A DNA stretch of 33,196 nt from an uncultured Eubacteriales bacterium (GCA_900317565.1 ONHI01000030.1:1-33196); one strand, 5' to 3'. Counted from the first letter of the stretch, positions 1 through 8,132 are shown. A program made the numbers and translations. The notes: generated by a model not told the origin, from the letters alone.

Positions 1-10
1 TCTTATTTTC

Positions 11-40
11 TCTTTATCTTTCTCTTTATCTTTATCTTCC
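11..40. repeat. Pyrimidine hexamer repeat (TCTTTA-like)
   Basis: About five imperfect copies of a TCTTTA/TCTTTC hexamer run through this stretch, so one strand is almost pure pyrimidine. It lies just beyond the stop codon of the PHP-domain fragment. It looks like a simple-sequence repeat. Such tracts are prone to slippage and to assembly breaks. Confidence 0.6.
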
Positions 41-64
41 CTGCTTTTGCATGCAACTGCAGGC

Positions 65-376
65 TTAACCTTTTGGGCGGTTCAGGATGTTTATTACGCA
101 CTCCGCCGAGAGCTCCTCGAGCTCCATTGAATTTTCCGCGTCGCGCATATTTTCAAGGTAATGCGCGTCGGAATTCGTCACGATGTTCAGTGTGTCGAGA
201 ATCGGATGAAGCTTCCGAAGTCCTTCGAGCTTTGTTTTGTCGGCAAGCTCCGCGGTTGTAAAGCCGCAGTACTCGTCAATCTCACCGAGCACGGAAAGGA
301 TTGACAGGCTGTCGCGGTCGATGTGCGCAGGGTAGCAAATTCCGCCGAAGTCCGCGACGATTTTGTGGGCGTTCAT
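65..376 (-). CDS. PHP-domain protein, C-terminal fragment (N-terminus missing)
   Basis: The 103 residues match the C-terminal part of PHP-domain metal-dependent phosphoesterase-like proteins. They carry a GGICYPAHIDR stretch near residue 11 and a TNSDAHYLENM stretch near residue 67; these histidines and aspartates are the metal ligands of the last two PHP motifs. Full-length family members are normally over 200 residues and start with an HxH motif, which is absent. The first ATG at 374–376 is therefore unlikely to be the true start, and the reading frame continues a little further upstream before the sequence turns into spoIIIAH on the other strand. The base composition is visibly less GC-rich than that of the neighbouring operon. 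The gene appears cut at about 376–390. Substrate unknown. Confidence 0.6.
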   Translation of the reverse strand: MNAHKIVADFGGICYPAHIDRDSLSILSVLGEIDEYCGFTTAELADKTKLEGLRKLHPILDTLNIVTNSDAHYLENMRDAENSMELEELSAECVINILNRPKG

Positions 377-842
377 AATGCTGATTTCGCTCGCGGCGCT
401 GGGCGCATTGGCCGGGGACGCCGCGCTGACCTGGCGGCTGGCCGCAATGCGCGTGAACCGCGCCGGGAGCGCCCCGGCCTACAGCCCGGCGACTACTGAC
501 CCAATGGCCCGCTTCCGGCTGGAGCGCGAGCAGCTCCGCGCCCGGGAGGAGGCCCAGCTCAACGACATCATCCACGATCCCGGCGGGGACGAGGCCATCG
601 GCGCCCGGGCGCGGGAACAGCTGCTGAGCCTGCTGGACCGGTCGGAGAAGGAGCTTGCGCTGGAGGGCATATTGCAGAGCCGGGGGTTTGAGGACGCGCT
701 GGTGAGCCTGTCTGACGCCTCCGCCAACGTGCTGATTCGCCGCGAGGGCATGACCAGCGCCGAAACGGCGGTGATCCTGGAGCTGGTGATGCGCGAAACC
801 GGGCTGACCGGGGGCAATGTCAAAATCATTCCGGTAAAATAA
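363..842 (+). CDS. spoIIIAH: Stage III sporulation protein AH-like, 5' end disrupted
   Basis: From about residue 45 the protein follows the SpoIIIAH pattern: a FRLEREQLRAREEAQLNDI helix, a stretch with SEKELALEGILQSRGFEDALVSL, and a C-terminal ring-building domain ending in NVKIIPVK. SpoIIIAH is a mother-cell membrane protein that pairs with forespore SpoIIQ to form the channel across the sporulation septum. A hydrophobic segment at residues 6–18 would be its membrane anchor. The expected upstream neighbour, spoIIIAG, is absent. Instead the sequence switches at about 376–390 to a truncated gene on the opposite strand, so the ATG at 363 lies in foreign sequence and the native start is probably lost. 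The frame ends with TAA at 840–842, followed by the asp23 promoter. Confidence 0.75.
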   Translation: MWAFIMLISLAALGALAGDAALTWRLAAMRVNRAGSAPAYSPATTDPMARFRLEREQLRAREEAQLNDIIHDPGGDEAIGARAREQLLSLLDRSEKELALEGILQSRGFEDALVSLSDASANVLIRREGMTSAETAVILELVMRETGLTGGNVKIIPVK

Positions 843-852
843 CGGAAAGTAT

Positions 853-881
853 TTGCGCATTTGCATATTTTCTGTTATAAT
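853..881 (+). promoter_or_regulatory. Sigma-A promoter with extended -10, for the asp23–nusB operon
   Basis: A perfect TATAAT at 876–881 is preceded by TG one base upstream (873–874), an extended -10. A weak -35 TTGCGC lies at 853–858, with a 17-bp spacer. It overlaps the 3' side of the spoIIIAH stop region. The asp23 Shine-Dalgarno AAGGAGG follows at 893–899. The same TTGCGC-17-TATAAT layout occurs upstream of the lysR gene. Confidence 0.7.
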
Positions 882-907
882 AGATTCCGTATAAGGAGGT
901 ATGCAAA

Positions 908-1618
908 ATGAGCGAGAATTATCCTTCTGATGTCAAGCTGAACGAGAACCCCAATGGCACGGTTTCCTTTGCCACCGAGGTTGTGGCGACCATCGCAGGT
1001 CTCGCGGCCACAGAGGTTGACGGCGTCGCCAGCATGATCTCTCCTTCCGCAGGATTGGCCGACATGTTTTCCCGCAAGAGCAACCGCAACCTGACTAAGG
1101 GCGTTCGCATAGATTTGGTCGACAACCGTGTTTCCGTGGACATCACCATCACCGTGGATTACGGCTCTCCCGTGCCGGATGTCGCCCGCAACATCCAGGA
1201 GAACGTGAAGAAGGCCATCGAGACCATGAGCGGCCTGGACGTGAAGAACGTGGACGTGCACGTGACCGGCATCAGCTTCGAGCGCGAGCAGCGCGCCAAC
1301 GCGGAGCTGGACGAGCAGCACCGCAAGATGCTGGAGAAGAACGCCGAGGCCGAGGCCGCCGCCGAGGAGGCCCCCGCCGATCGGGACGAGGTCGTCGAGG
1401 TCGAGGAGGCCGTGACGGAGGAGGTCGAGCCCGAGGAGGCGGCCGACGCGGACGACATCGACGAGGAAGAGATCGACGAGGAAGAGATCGACGGGGACGA
1501 CGCCGACGAAGCGGAGCCCGAGGACGACGAGCTGCCCGGGGACGAGGACGGCTTCAACGAGCCCGAAGCGCTGGATGAAGAAGCGCCCAACGAGGAAGAG
1601 AAGGACGGGGAGATCTGA
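908..1618 (+). CDS. Asp23/Gls24 family envelope stress protein with long acidic tail
   Basis: Residues 16–122 form an Asp23/Gls24 (DUF322) domain: GTVSFATEVVATIAGLAATEVDGVAS, then the DITITVDYGSPVPDVARNIQENV core and the VNVHVTGI-like final strand (DVHVTGISF here). Members are abundant cytoplasmic proteins that collect at the membrane. Residues 145–236 are almost entirely Glu, Asp and Ala with no predicted fold, and include two tandem copies of an IDEEE unit encoded by a 15-bp repeat near 1457–1486. Such a long acidic extension is unusual for the family. AAGGAGG at 893–899 supports the start. The next gene encodes a membrane protein with the same domain, so the two may work as a pair, as Asp23 and AmaP do in staphylococci (inference). 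Confidence 0.85.
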   Translation: MSENYPSDVKLNENPNGTVSFATEVVATIAGLAATEVDGVASMISPSAGLADMFSRKSNRNLTKGVRIDLVDNRVSVDITITVDYGSPVPDVARNIQENVKKAIETMSGLDVKNVDVHVTGISFEREQRANAELDEQHRKMLEKNAEAEAAAEEAPADRDEVVEVEEAVTEEVEPEEAADADDIDEEEIDEEEIDGDDADEAEPEDDELPGDEDGFNEPEALDEEAPNEEEKDGEI

Positions 1619-1656
1619 TCCCATACCGATGATTCCCCGATGAAAAGAGGATAAGA

Positions 1657-2568
1657 ATGAAACTGACCGTTGGCAAGAGAATACTGCTGTTCTTCCATTG
1701 GCTGCTGTCCCTGCTGATCGTGGCCGCCTTTGCCGTATACCTGATCGCCCGGGATTTCGCCATGAAATACTATGACATGGCCGAGCAGGCGCTTGGGCTG
1801 TCGAAGGTGCAGATCATCGGCATCGCGCTGCTGGCCGTGTATGTGCTGCTGACCGTGGCCGCGGCGGTGATCATCTTCAAGCGCGGCAAGCGGCTGGACC
1901 GCGGCTTCATTACCGTGGATTCCAGCGATACCGGCAAGGTGCGCATCGCCATCTCCGCCATCGAGGCCATGGTGCGCCAGTCCGTGACCAACATCGACGG
2001 CATCACCGAGATGAAGATCGGCATCGAGAGCCGCGAGGACGCCATCGCCATCCGCGTGAACGCCACCATCGTCAACGGCAGCCACGTGCCCACCATCACC
2101 ATGAACATGCAGCGGGCCATCCGCCAGTTCGTGGAGATGAACTGCGGCGTGGCCGTGCGCGAGGTGTCCATCAGCATCAACGCCGTCACCAACGTCCAGG
2201 AGGCCGGCCATCGCCGCCGCCTTGGGCGCGGCAAGGCTGAGGCGGCCTCGCAGAGCGCCGCACCCGCCGTGCCCGTAGTGGACGATTACCAGGCCCCGGC
2301 TGTCGAGCCGCAGAGGTATGAGCCCGAGCCGCAGCCCTATGCGCCCGCCGCCGAGCCGGTGAGCGCGGACTACGCGCCCGTCACCCCGGAGCCGGAGCCC
2401 GCAGCCCAGCCCGCGGAGCCGGTTCAGCCCGCCTTTGACTTCGACAAGCCCTACGAATCGGAATTCGCCAAGGACCTTGCGGCGATGAAGGCCGCGGAGG
2501 CCGGCGAGGGCGCGGAGGCGCGGTACGACGCCGAGGGCGAGCCCGAGGACGCGAATGAGGCGCTCTGA
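1657..2568 (+). CDS. AmaP-like membrane-anchored Asp23-family protein
   Basis: This 303-residue protein has two hydrophobic helices, at about 8–30 and 52–74. An Asp23/Gls24-like domain follows at about 85–180 (SAIEAMVRQSVTNIDGI, VNATIVNGSHVPTI, VREVSISINAV). The tail from about 195 on is rich in Pro, Glu and Ala with repeated PEP/AEP units. The order of two membrane helices and then the DUF322-like domain matches AmaP, the membrane anchor of Asp23. It begins 38 bp after the Asp23-family gene with AGAGGA upstream of ATG, so the two are co-transcribed. The anchoring role is inferred from the family; the C-terminal tail is not conserved in known AmaP proteins. Confidence 0.75.
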   Translation: MKLTVGKRILLFFHWLLSLLIVAAFAVYLIARDFAMKYYDMAEQALGLSKVQIIGIALLAVYVLLTVAAAVIIFKRGKRLDRGFITVDSSDTGKVRIAISAIEAMVRQSVTNIDGITEMKIGIESREDAIAIRVNATIVNGSHVPTITMNMQRAIRQFVEMNCGVAVREVSISINAVTNVQEAGHRRRLGRGKAEAASQSAAPAVPVVDDYQAPAVEPQRYEPEPQPYAPAAEPVSADYAPVTPEPEPAAQPAEPVQPAFDFDKPYESEFAKDLAAMKAAEAGEGAEARYDAEGEPEDANEAL

Positions 2569-2594
2569 CCGCGTTGCGAAATGTGAATAAGGCC

Positions 2595-2628
2595 TATTGC
2601 GGCGGCATGCTTGCGTGCCACCGCAATA
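2595..2628 (+). other. Imperfect hairpin before nusB
   Basis: A 14-bp stem (2595–2608 with 2615–2628) with one mismatch and one G-U pair surrounds a 6-base loop. No T-run follows, so it is not a convincing terminator. It may process or stabilise the operon mRNA between the AmaP-like gene and nusB. Confidence 0.4.
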
Positions 2629-2697
2629 CTTGCGCTTATCGACAAATTGTTTTTCACACAACCCGCCGCCCCGCGGCGAAGAAAGCTGGTAGGAATT

Positions 2698-3105
2698 ATG
2701 GATAGAACGATGGCTCGCGCGCAGGCGATGAAGCTGATCTACGAATGGGAAATGGGCGGCGACGGCGGCGAGGAGACCCGCCTGAACCTGCTGGAGGTCG
2801 CGCCGAACGAGCATGAGTCGGACTTCATGAACCGCCTCTTTGAAGGCGTCGTGGCAAACGCGGAGAAGATCGACCAGAGCCTCGCCCCGTATCTGAGGGG
2901 CTGGACGCTGGACAGGCTGACTCGCGTGGACCTGGCCATACTGCGCCTGGCGACCTGGGAGCTGATGCAGGGCGAAACGCCCCATGGCGTCGTCATCAAC
3001 GAGGCCGTGGAGCTGGCCAACCAGTATTCCACGGACAAGGCCGGCGCGTTCGTCAACGGCGTGCTGGGCAGCATGGGCCGCGACATGGACGATGCCCGGC
3101 GCTGA
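2698..3105 (+). CDS. nusB: Transcription antitermination factor NusB
   Basis: The 135-residue protein is all-helical. It starts with the ARAQAMKLIYEWEM motif (compare RRxARExALQ-LYQ in other NusB proteins) and ends with the diagnostic INEAVELANQYSTDKAGAFVNGVLG block around residues 100–125. NusB binds boxA RNA with NusE/S10 and prevents premature termination in rRNA operons. The ATG at 2698 gives a length near the usual 130–145; an in-frame upstream ATG would add a non-conserved 29-residue extension. The ribosome site is weak (AGG at 2691–2693). It lies 130 bp after the previous gene and 16 bp before xseA. Confidence 0.93.
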   Translation: MDRTMARAQAMKLIYEWEMGGDGGEETRLNLLEVAPNEHESDFMNRLFEGVVANAEKIDQSLAPYLRGWTLDRLTRVDLAILRLATWELMQGETPHGVVINEAVELANQYSTDKAGAFVNGVLGSMGRDMDDARR

Positions 3106-3121
3106 CCGAGAGGAAAACGGC

Positions 3122-4345
3122 ATGTTGAACAATGTCGCCGCGCTCAGCGTCTCAGAGCTGAACGAATACGCCCGCAAGCTGCTGGCGGGCGATCCGCTGC
3201 TGCGCAACGTCGAGGTCACCGGCGAGATCTCCGGCTACAAGCACCACTACAGCGGCCACCGCTATTTTTCGCTGAAGGACGAGGCGGCCCGGGTGCAGTG
3301 CGTGATGTTCCGGCAGAACGCCATCGGGCTCGATTTCAAGCCCGCCGACGGCATGCGGGTGACGGTGCGGGCCTCCGCGTCGATCTTTCCCCGGAACGGC
3401 AGCTATCAGCTGTACGTCAGCTCCATGCGCCAGGCGGGACAGGGCGACCTGTACATCCGCTTTGAAAAGCTGAAGCAGAAGCTGATGGCCGAGGGGCTCT
3501 TCGACCCGGCCCGCAAGCGGGAGATCCCCGCCGTGCCCCGGACCATAGGCGTCGTCACCTCCCAGACCGGCGCGGCCATACGGGACATCATACATGTCGC
3601 CCGGCGGCGCAACCCGAATATCGGCATCGTGCTGTCGCCCTGCGCCGTGCAGGGGGAGGGCGCGGCGGCGCAGATCGTGCGCGCCATCGAGCGCCTGAAC
3701 GCGCGCGGCGGCTGCGACGTGCTGCTGGTCGGGCGCGGCGGCGGCTCCATCGAGGACCTCTGGGCCTTCAACGAGGAGATCGTCGCCCGGGCCATCGCCG
3801 CGTCGCGCATACCGGTGATCAGCTGCGTGGGCCACGAGGTGGATTTCACCATATCGGATTTCGTGGCCGACCTGTGCGCGCCGACGCCCTCGGCGGCGGC
3901 GGAGCTGGCCGTGCCGGAGCTCAGCCAGCTGAAGGCGGCCCTGGGCGACATGACCCGGCGGCTGGCCGGGGCGCTGGACGCCGCCCAGCGGGTGCGCAGG
4001 CTGCGGCTGGAAAGGCTGTGCGACAGCGCCGCGATGAAGGCGCCGGGGCAGCTGATCCTCGCGCCGCGGCAGCTGGCGCTCGGTCAATTGGCGCAGCGCT
4101 GCGACGCCGCCGTGCCCGCCCGATTGGAGCGGGCGAGAAACAGGCTGACGGCCGTCGAGGCGTCACTGCGGGCGCTGGACCCGGCGTCCGTGCTGGAGCG
4201 CGGCTATGCCGTCGTGCGCCAGGGCGACAGGATCGTTGAGCGCGTTCGCGCCGCCGATCCCAATGCGCCGATAACGGTGCGCTTTGCGGACGGCGCGCTG
4301 AAGGCCGATATCAAATCCGTTGTGACGGAGGATGATGCACGATGA
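3122..4345 (+). CDS. xseA: Exodeoxyribonuclease VII large subunit
   Basis: This 407-residue protein has the N-terminal OB-fold of XseA (ALSVSELNEYARKLL, NVEVTGEISGYKHHYSGHRYFSLKD, about residues 6–100). The catalytic region follows (IGVVTSQTGAAIRDI, LLVGRGGGSIEDLWAFNEE, PVISCVGHEVDFTISDFVAD, about 140–255), then a coiled-coil C-terminal half. Exonuclease VII degrades single-stranded DNA into short oligonucleotides from both ends. AGAGG at 3109–3113 precedes the ATG at 3122. Its stop overlaps the start of xseB (ATGA), so the two subunits are translationally coupled. Slightly shorter than the E. coli enzyme but with all motifs. Confidence 0.96.
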   Translation: MLNNVAALSVSELNEYARKLLAGDPLLRNVEVTGEISGYKHHYSGHRYFSLKDEAARVQCVMFRQNAIGLDFKPADGMRVTVRASASIFPRNGSYQLYVSSMRQAGQGDLYIRFEKLKQKLMAEGLFDPARKREIPAVPRTIGVVTSQTGAAIRDIIHVARRRNPNIGIVLSPCAVQGEGAAAQIVRAIERLNARGGCDVLLVGRGGGSIEDLWAFNEEIVARAIAASRIPVISCVGHEVDFTISDFVADLCAPTPSAAAELAVPELSQLKAALGDMTRRLAGALDAAQRVRRLRLERLCDSAAMKAPGQLILAPRQLALGQLAQRCDAAVPARLERARNRLTAVEASLRALDPASVLERGYAVVRQGDRIVERVRAADPNAPITVRFADGALKADIKSVVTEDDAR

Positions 4346-4563
4346 AGAAAAAGATAACCTTTGAAGCGGGCATGGAGGAGCTGGAGGCGCTGGTGAAGCA
4401 GCTGGAATCCGGCGATATCTCCCTGGAGGATTCCTTCAAGGCCTATGAGAAGGCCGTGGCTCTCCGGGACAGCCTGAACGCGCTGCTGGACGAGGGCGAC
4501 AAGCGCATCCGCGTGCTGACGGAGGCGGGGGAGGCGGAGCTCGCCCCGAAGGAGGAGCCATGA
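4342..4563 (+). CDS. xseB: Exodeoxyribonuclease VII small subunit
   Basis: This 73-residue protein has the typical XseB sequence: FEAGMEELEALVKQLESGDISLEDSFKAYEKA, forming a helical hairpin. Several copies of the small subunit decorate each large subunit in exonuclease VII. ATGA overlaps at both ends couple it to xseA upstream and ispA downstream. Confidence 0.95.
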   Translation: MKKKITFEAGMEELEALVKQLESGDISLEDSFKAYEKAVALRDSLNALLDEGDKRIRVLTEAGEAELAPKEEP

Positions 4564-5465
4564 AGAGCCTGAAGGATTACGCGCAGATCGTGAACCGCCG
4601 CCTGGAGCAGATCCCGGCGGTGATCGAGGACGGGCGCTTTGAGATCGGCGAAATGCCCTGGCTGCTGAGCCAATCCATGCGCTACAGCCTGTCCGCGGGC
4701 GGCAAGCGACTGCGCCCCTGCATGCTGCTGGCGGCAGTGGACATGCTGGGCGGCGACGGGGACGAGGCGCTGGACTTCGCCTGCGCCGTGGAGATGATCC
4801 ACACCTATTCCCTGATCCACGACGACCTGCCCGGCATGGACAACGACACGCTGCGCCGCGGCCGCCCCACCAACCACGTGGTGTTCGGCGAGGGCCAGGC
4901 GATACTGGCCGGGGACGGCCTGCTGAACTGCGCCTTCGAGACGATGCTCGCCCGGGCCTGCGAAAGGCCGGAGCGCGCCGCACAGTACCTGCTGGCCATC
5001 CGGGAGATCGCCACGGGCGCGGGCGTCACGGGCATGATCGCGGGCCAGGTGATGGACCTGCACTGCGAGCGCATGGGCAGCGGTGACGAGCGCGCGCTGG
5101 AATACATACAGCACGGCAAGACCGCCTGCATGTTCATCTATCCGCTGCGGGCCGCGGCCCGGCTGTGCGGCGCGGGCGAGGACGCGCTGGCGGCGCTCAC
5201 CGACTACGGCAGGGCCTTCGGGCTGCTGTTCCAGGCCACGGACGACCTGCTGGACGTCACCGGCACCCAGGAGGACATGGGCAAGACGCTGGGCAAGGAC
5301 GCCGAGAGCGGCAAGCTGACCTGCGTCTCCGCCTACGGCGTGGAGGGCACGCGGGCGCTGGTAGAGCGGCTGCACCGCGAGGCGCTGGACGCCATCGACC
5401 GCTTCGGCGGGGACGGCGCCTTCTTCCGCGCGCTGGTGGATTCCATGGTGGATCGCACGAAATAA
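4560..5465 (+). CDS. ispA: Farnesyl/geranyl diphosphate synthase (polyprenyl synthetase)
   Basis: This 301-residue all-helical prenyltransferase condenses isopentenyl diphosphate with allylic diphosphates, normally giving farnesyl diphosphate. The first aspartate-rich motif is D88-D89-L-P-G-M-D94 and the second D228-D229-L-L-D232. GGKRLRP at 47–53 and the GQ at 162–163 are also present. A charged-loop basic motif, LRRGRPTNH, follows the first Asp motif as usual. It is coupled to xseB by an ATGA overlap and followed by dxs, so precursor synthesis and chain building for isoprenoids lie side by side. Product length cannot be fixed from sequence alone. Confidence 0.93.
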   Translation: MKSLKDYAQIVNRRLEQIPAVIEDGRFEIGEMPWLLSQSMRYSLSAGGKRLRPCMLLAAVDMLGGDGDEALDFACAVEMIHTYSLIHDDLPGMDNDTLRRGRPTNHVVFGEGQAILAGDGLLNCAFETMLARACERPERAAQYLLAIREIATGAGVTGMIAGQVMDLHCERMGSGDERALEYIQHGKTACMFIYPLRAAARLCGAGEDALAALTDYGRAFGLLFQATDDLLDVTGTQEDMGKTLGKDAESGKLTCVSAYGVEGTRALVERLHREALDAIDRFGGDGAFFRALVDSMVDRTK

Positions 5466-5482
5466 ACTCTGGAGAACGACAG

Positions 5483-6190
5483 ATGCTACTCGAGCAGATA
5501 CACGAACCGGCGGACCTGAAGAAGCTGAACTACAGGCAGCTGCGGCAGCTGGCCGACGAGCTGCGCGCCGAGATCATGAAGGTGGTCTCGGACCGCGGCG
5601 GCCATCTGGCCTCCAACCTGGGGGTCGTGGAGCTGACGCTGGCCATACACTATGTCTTCGACGCCCCGGAGGACAAGCTGGTGCTGGACGTGGGCCATCA
5701 GTCCTACGCCCACAAGCTGCTGACCGGGCGCTATGAGGCCTTCCAGCGGCTCCGCCAGCAGGGCGGGGCCAGCGGCTTTCCCCAGATGGAGGAGAGCGAA
5801 TACGACGCCTTCACGGCGGGGCACGCCTCCACGGCGATCTCCGCCGCCCTTGGCATGGCCCGGACCCGGGACATCATGCGCGGGGATTACAACGTCGTGG
5901 CCCTGGTGGGCGACGGCGCGCTGACCGGCGGCATGTGCTATGAGGCGCTGAACGACGCCGGGCAGAGCAACACCCGCATGGTGGTGGTGCTGAACGACAA
6001 CGCCATGTCCATCGCGCCGAACGTGGGCGCCATGAGCCGGTATCTCACCGGCCTGCGCCAGAGCAAGGGCTACCTGGCCGTGACTTTCTGGAAAAGATCC
6101 GCAACGTCATCCGCTCGCTGTTCGTGGACGGCCAGTTCTTCGCGGCGCTGGGCTTCAAGTACATTGGGCCCGTGGACGGCCACGACCTGA
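5483..6190 (+). CDS. dxs: 1-deoxy-D-xylulose-5-phosphate synthase, N-terminal part (frameshifted)
   Basis: The frame encodes the thiamine-diphosphate-binding first domain of DXS: HLASNLGVVELTLAIHYVF, DVGHQSYAHKLLTGR, GHASTAISAALGMA, and the ThDP/Mg motif GDGALTGGMCYEALNDAG with the second ligand NDNAMSIAPNVGAMS. DXS joins pyruvate and glyceraldehyde 3-phosphate in the first step of the MEP isoprenoid pathway. GGAG at 5471–5474 supports ATG 5483. At about 6085, after SKGYLAV, the frame leaves the DXS sequence and runs out-of-frame to a stop at 6190, while DXS continues in another frame. Compared with B. subtilis DXS as remembered, about 20 residues of the linker are also missing. This is either a real internal deletion or a sequence/assembly error. 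Confidence 0.9.
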   Translation: MLLEQIHEPADLKKLNYRQLRQLADELRAEIMKVVSDRGGHLASNLGVVELTLAIHYVFDAPEDKLVLDVGHQSYAHKLLTGRYEAFQRLRQQGGASGFPQMEESEYDAFTAGHASTAISAALGMARTRDIMRGDYNVVALVGDGALTGGMCYEALNDAGQSNTRMVVVLNDNAMSIAPNVGAMSRYLTGLRQSKGYLAVTFWKRSATSSARCSWTASSSRRWASSTLGPWTATT

Positions 6191-7305
6191 AGCAGCTGAT
6201 CAAGGTGCTTCGGCGCTCGAAGGACGACGACCAGCCGCTGCTGATCCACGTGGTCACCCAGAAGGGCAAGGGCTACCAGCCCGCGGAGGACCACCCGGAC
6301 CACTTCCACGGCGTCGCGCCGTTCTACATCGAATCCGGCGCGCAGAAGAAGGAATCCGGCATCGCGGCGGGCAAGGTCGCGGCCCGGGAGCTGGCGGAGC
6401 TGGCGGAGAGCGACATCCGCATCTGCGCCATCACCGCCGCCATGCCCAACGGCACCGGCATGGACGAATTCCAGCGGGTCCACCCGGAGCGCTTCTTCGA
6501 CGTGGGCATCGCCGAGGAGCACGCCGTCACCATGGCGGCGGGCATGGCCAGCCAGGGCATGAAGCCCTATGTGGCCATCTATTCCACGTTCCTGCAGCGG
6601 GCCTACGACCAGATCATGATGGACGTTTGCCGCAACGGGCTGCCCGTGACCTTCCTGATCGACCGGGCGGGCCTGATCGGCGCGGACGGCGCGACCCACC
6701 AGGGCGTGTTCGACCTGAGCTATCTGCGCAGCATCCCCGACCTGATCGTGGCCGCGCCCCGGGACATCCGGGACCTCAAAAAGCTGGTGGAGCTCAGCCG
6801 GGAAGTCAACGCCCCCATGGCGATACGCTATCCCCGGGATATCGAGGACATGGGCCCGGGCATACAGAGCCAGCGGGACTTCGCCGTGGGCCAGTGGGAG
6901 CTGCTCAGCGCGGGCAGCGACGTGATGATATTCGCCGTGGGCCACATGGTCCAGCTGTCGATGCAGGCCGCCATCGAGCTGATGGGCAAGGGCATCTCCG
7001 CCGGGGTGGTGGACGCCCGCTTCGTCGCGCCGATGGACCTCAATATGCTCAGGGAGCAGGCGGGCAAGGTGCGCCTGGTCGTGACCGTGGAGGAGAATGT
7101 GATCTCCGGCGGCTTCGGCGAGGGCGTGCTGGAGGCGCTGTCCGCGGCGGGCATCGGCGTGCCCGTGATGACGCTGGGCGTGCCGGACCGCTTCATCGGC
7201 CATGCCCGCGTGTCCCAGCAGCTGGAGGCCTGCGGCCTGACGCCCCAGGGCATCGCCCGCAGCGTCCATAAGCGCTGGCAGGCGCTGGGGGAGGCGGGAC
7301 GATGA
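6083..7305 (+). CDS. dxs: 1-deoxy-D-xylulose-5-phosphate synthase, C-terminal part
   Basis: From about 6083 the second frame resumes DXS with DFLEKIRNVIRSLF, then FFAALGFKYIGPVDGHD. The pyrimidine-binding domain follows, with DVGIAEEHAVTMAAGMA (containing the glutamate that activates ThDP) and DRAGLIGADGATHQGVFDLSY, and then the transketolase C-terminal domain ending near VSQQLEACGLTPQGIA. An internal ATG at 6124 could start a fragment but would lack the cofactor domain. The stop at 7303–7305 overlaps the tlyA start. Because the pathway partner ispA is intact and DXS is usually essential where the MEP pathway is used, I favour a sequence error or a compensated small deletion over true gene loss. 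Confidence 0.9.
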
Positions 7306-8132
7306 AGAAGCGGCGCGCCGACGAGGCGCTGTACGCCGATCTGAACCTGGAATCCATCGAGCTGGCCCGGGCGCTGATCATGGAGGGCCGGGTGATGGCC
7401 GGGGACCGGAAGATCCTGCGGGCCAGCGAGATGCTGAAGGAGGGCGACGCACTGCGGGTGAAGGGCGAGCTGGACAGGTACGTCAGCCGCGGCGCGCACA
7501 AGCTGAAAAAGGCGCTGGACGTGTTTGACATCGACCTGACCGGCGCGATCTGCGTGGACGTGGGCGCGTCCACCGGCGGCTTCACGGACGTGATGCTGCG
7601 CGCCGGGGCGGCACGGGTGTACTCGGTGGACGTGGGCTACAACCTGCTGGACTACCGGCTGCGGAGCGACCCCCGGGTGGTGTGCATGGAGCGCACCAAC
7701 GCCCGCTTCCTGGAGCCGGGGGCCTTCGACCCGCGCCCTTCCTTCGGTGCGACGGACGTCTCCTTCATATCGCTGAAGGCGGTGCTCCCGGCGGCGCTGG
7801 GGGTGCTGGAGGGGCCGGACGCCCGGTTTGTGGCGCTGGTGAAGCCCCAGTTCGAGGCGGAGAAGGAGGAGGTCGGCCCGAAGGGCGTGGTCCGGGAGCG
7901 CGGCGTGCACGAAAAGGTGCTGCGGGATATCACGGACTTCATCCCAAGCCTGGGATGGCGGGTCAACGGGCTGGATTATTCGCCGATCCGCGGCCCCGAA
8001 GGTAACATAGAATTCCTTATGGACCTTGTACGGTGCGACAAGGTGACGAAAAATAGCGGTCAATATTCCATAGATGTTACAATTAGCCGAGCGTATGACA
8101 ATTTTTTTAAATCCTCGAAAGAGGGCTTGTAA
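7302..8132 (+). CDS. tlyA: TlyA family rRNA 2'-O-methyltransferase (S4 + FtsJ domains)
   Basis: This 276-residue protein has an N-terminal S4 RNA-binding domain (RRADEALYADLNLESIELARALIMEGRV-type start, to about residue 60) and a Rossmann methyltransferase domain. The SAM-binding motif CVDVGASTGGF is at 84–94. Residues of the K-D-K-E catalytic tetrad fit K67, D152, K181 and E237. Family members methylate ribose groups of 16S or 23S rRNA; some are named as hemolysins for historical reasons. Coupled to dxs by an ATGA overlap. A hairpin overlaps its stop codon. Confidence 0.92.
   Translation: MKKRRADEALYADLNLESIELARALIMEGRVMAGDRKILRASEMLKEGDALRVKGELDRYVSRGAHKLKKALDVFDIDLTGAICVDVGASTGGFTDVMLRAGAARVYSVDVGYNLLDYRLRSDPRVVCMERTNARFLEPGAFDPRPSFGATDVSFISLKAVLPAALGVLEGPDARFVALVKPQFEAEKEEVGPKGVVRERGVHEKVLRDITDFIPSLGWRVNGLDYSPIRGPEGNIEFLMDLVRCDKVTKNSGQYSIDVTISRAYDNFFKSSKEGL

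Noticed and set aside
1457-1486. Tandem 15-bp repeat as a CRISPR or mobile repeat
   Set aside because: It is an in-frame coding repeat for IDEEE units in the acidic tail; no spacers are present.
1159-3219. 686-codon minus-strand frame opposite asp23 to nusB
   Set aside because: Its Ser-rich end is the reverse of the acidic tail codons; all four opposite genes have known domains.
6060-6130. Programmed ribosomal frameshift in dxs
   Set aside because: No slippery heptamer is present in the right frame, and linker residues also appear to be missing, so a deletion or assembly error fits better.
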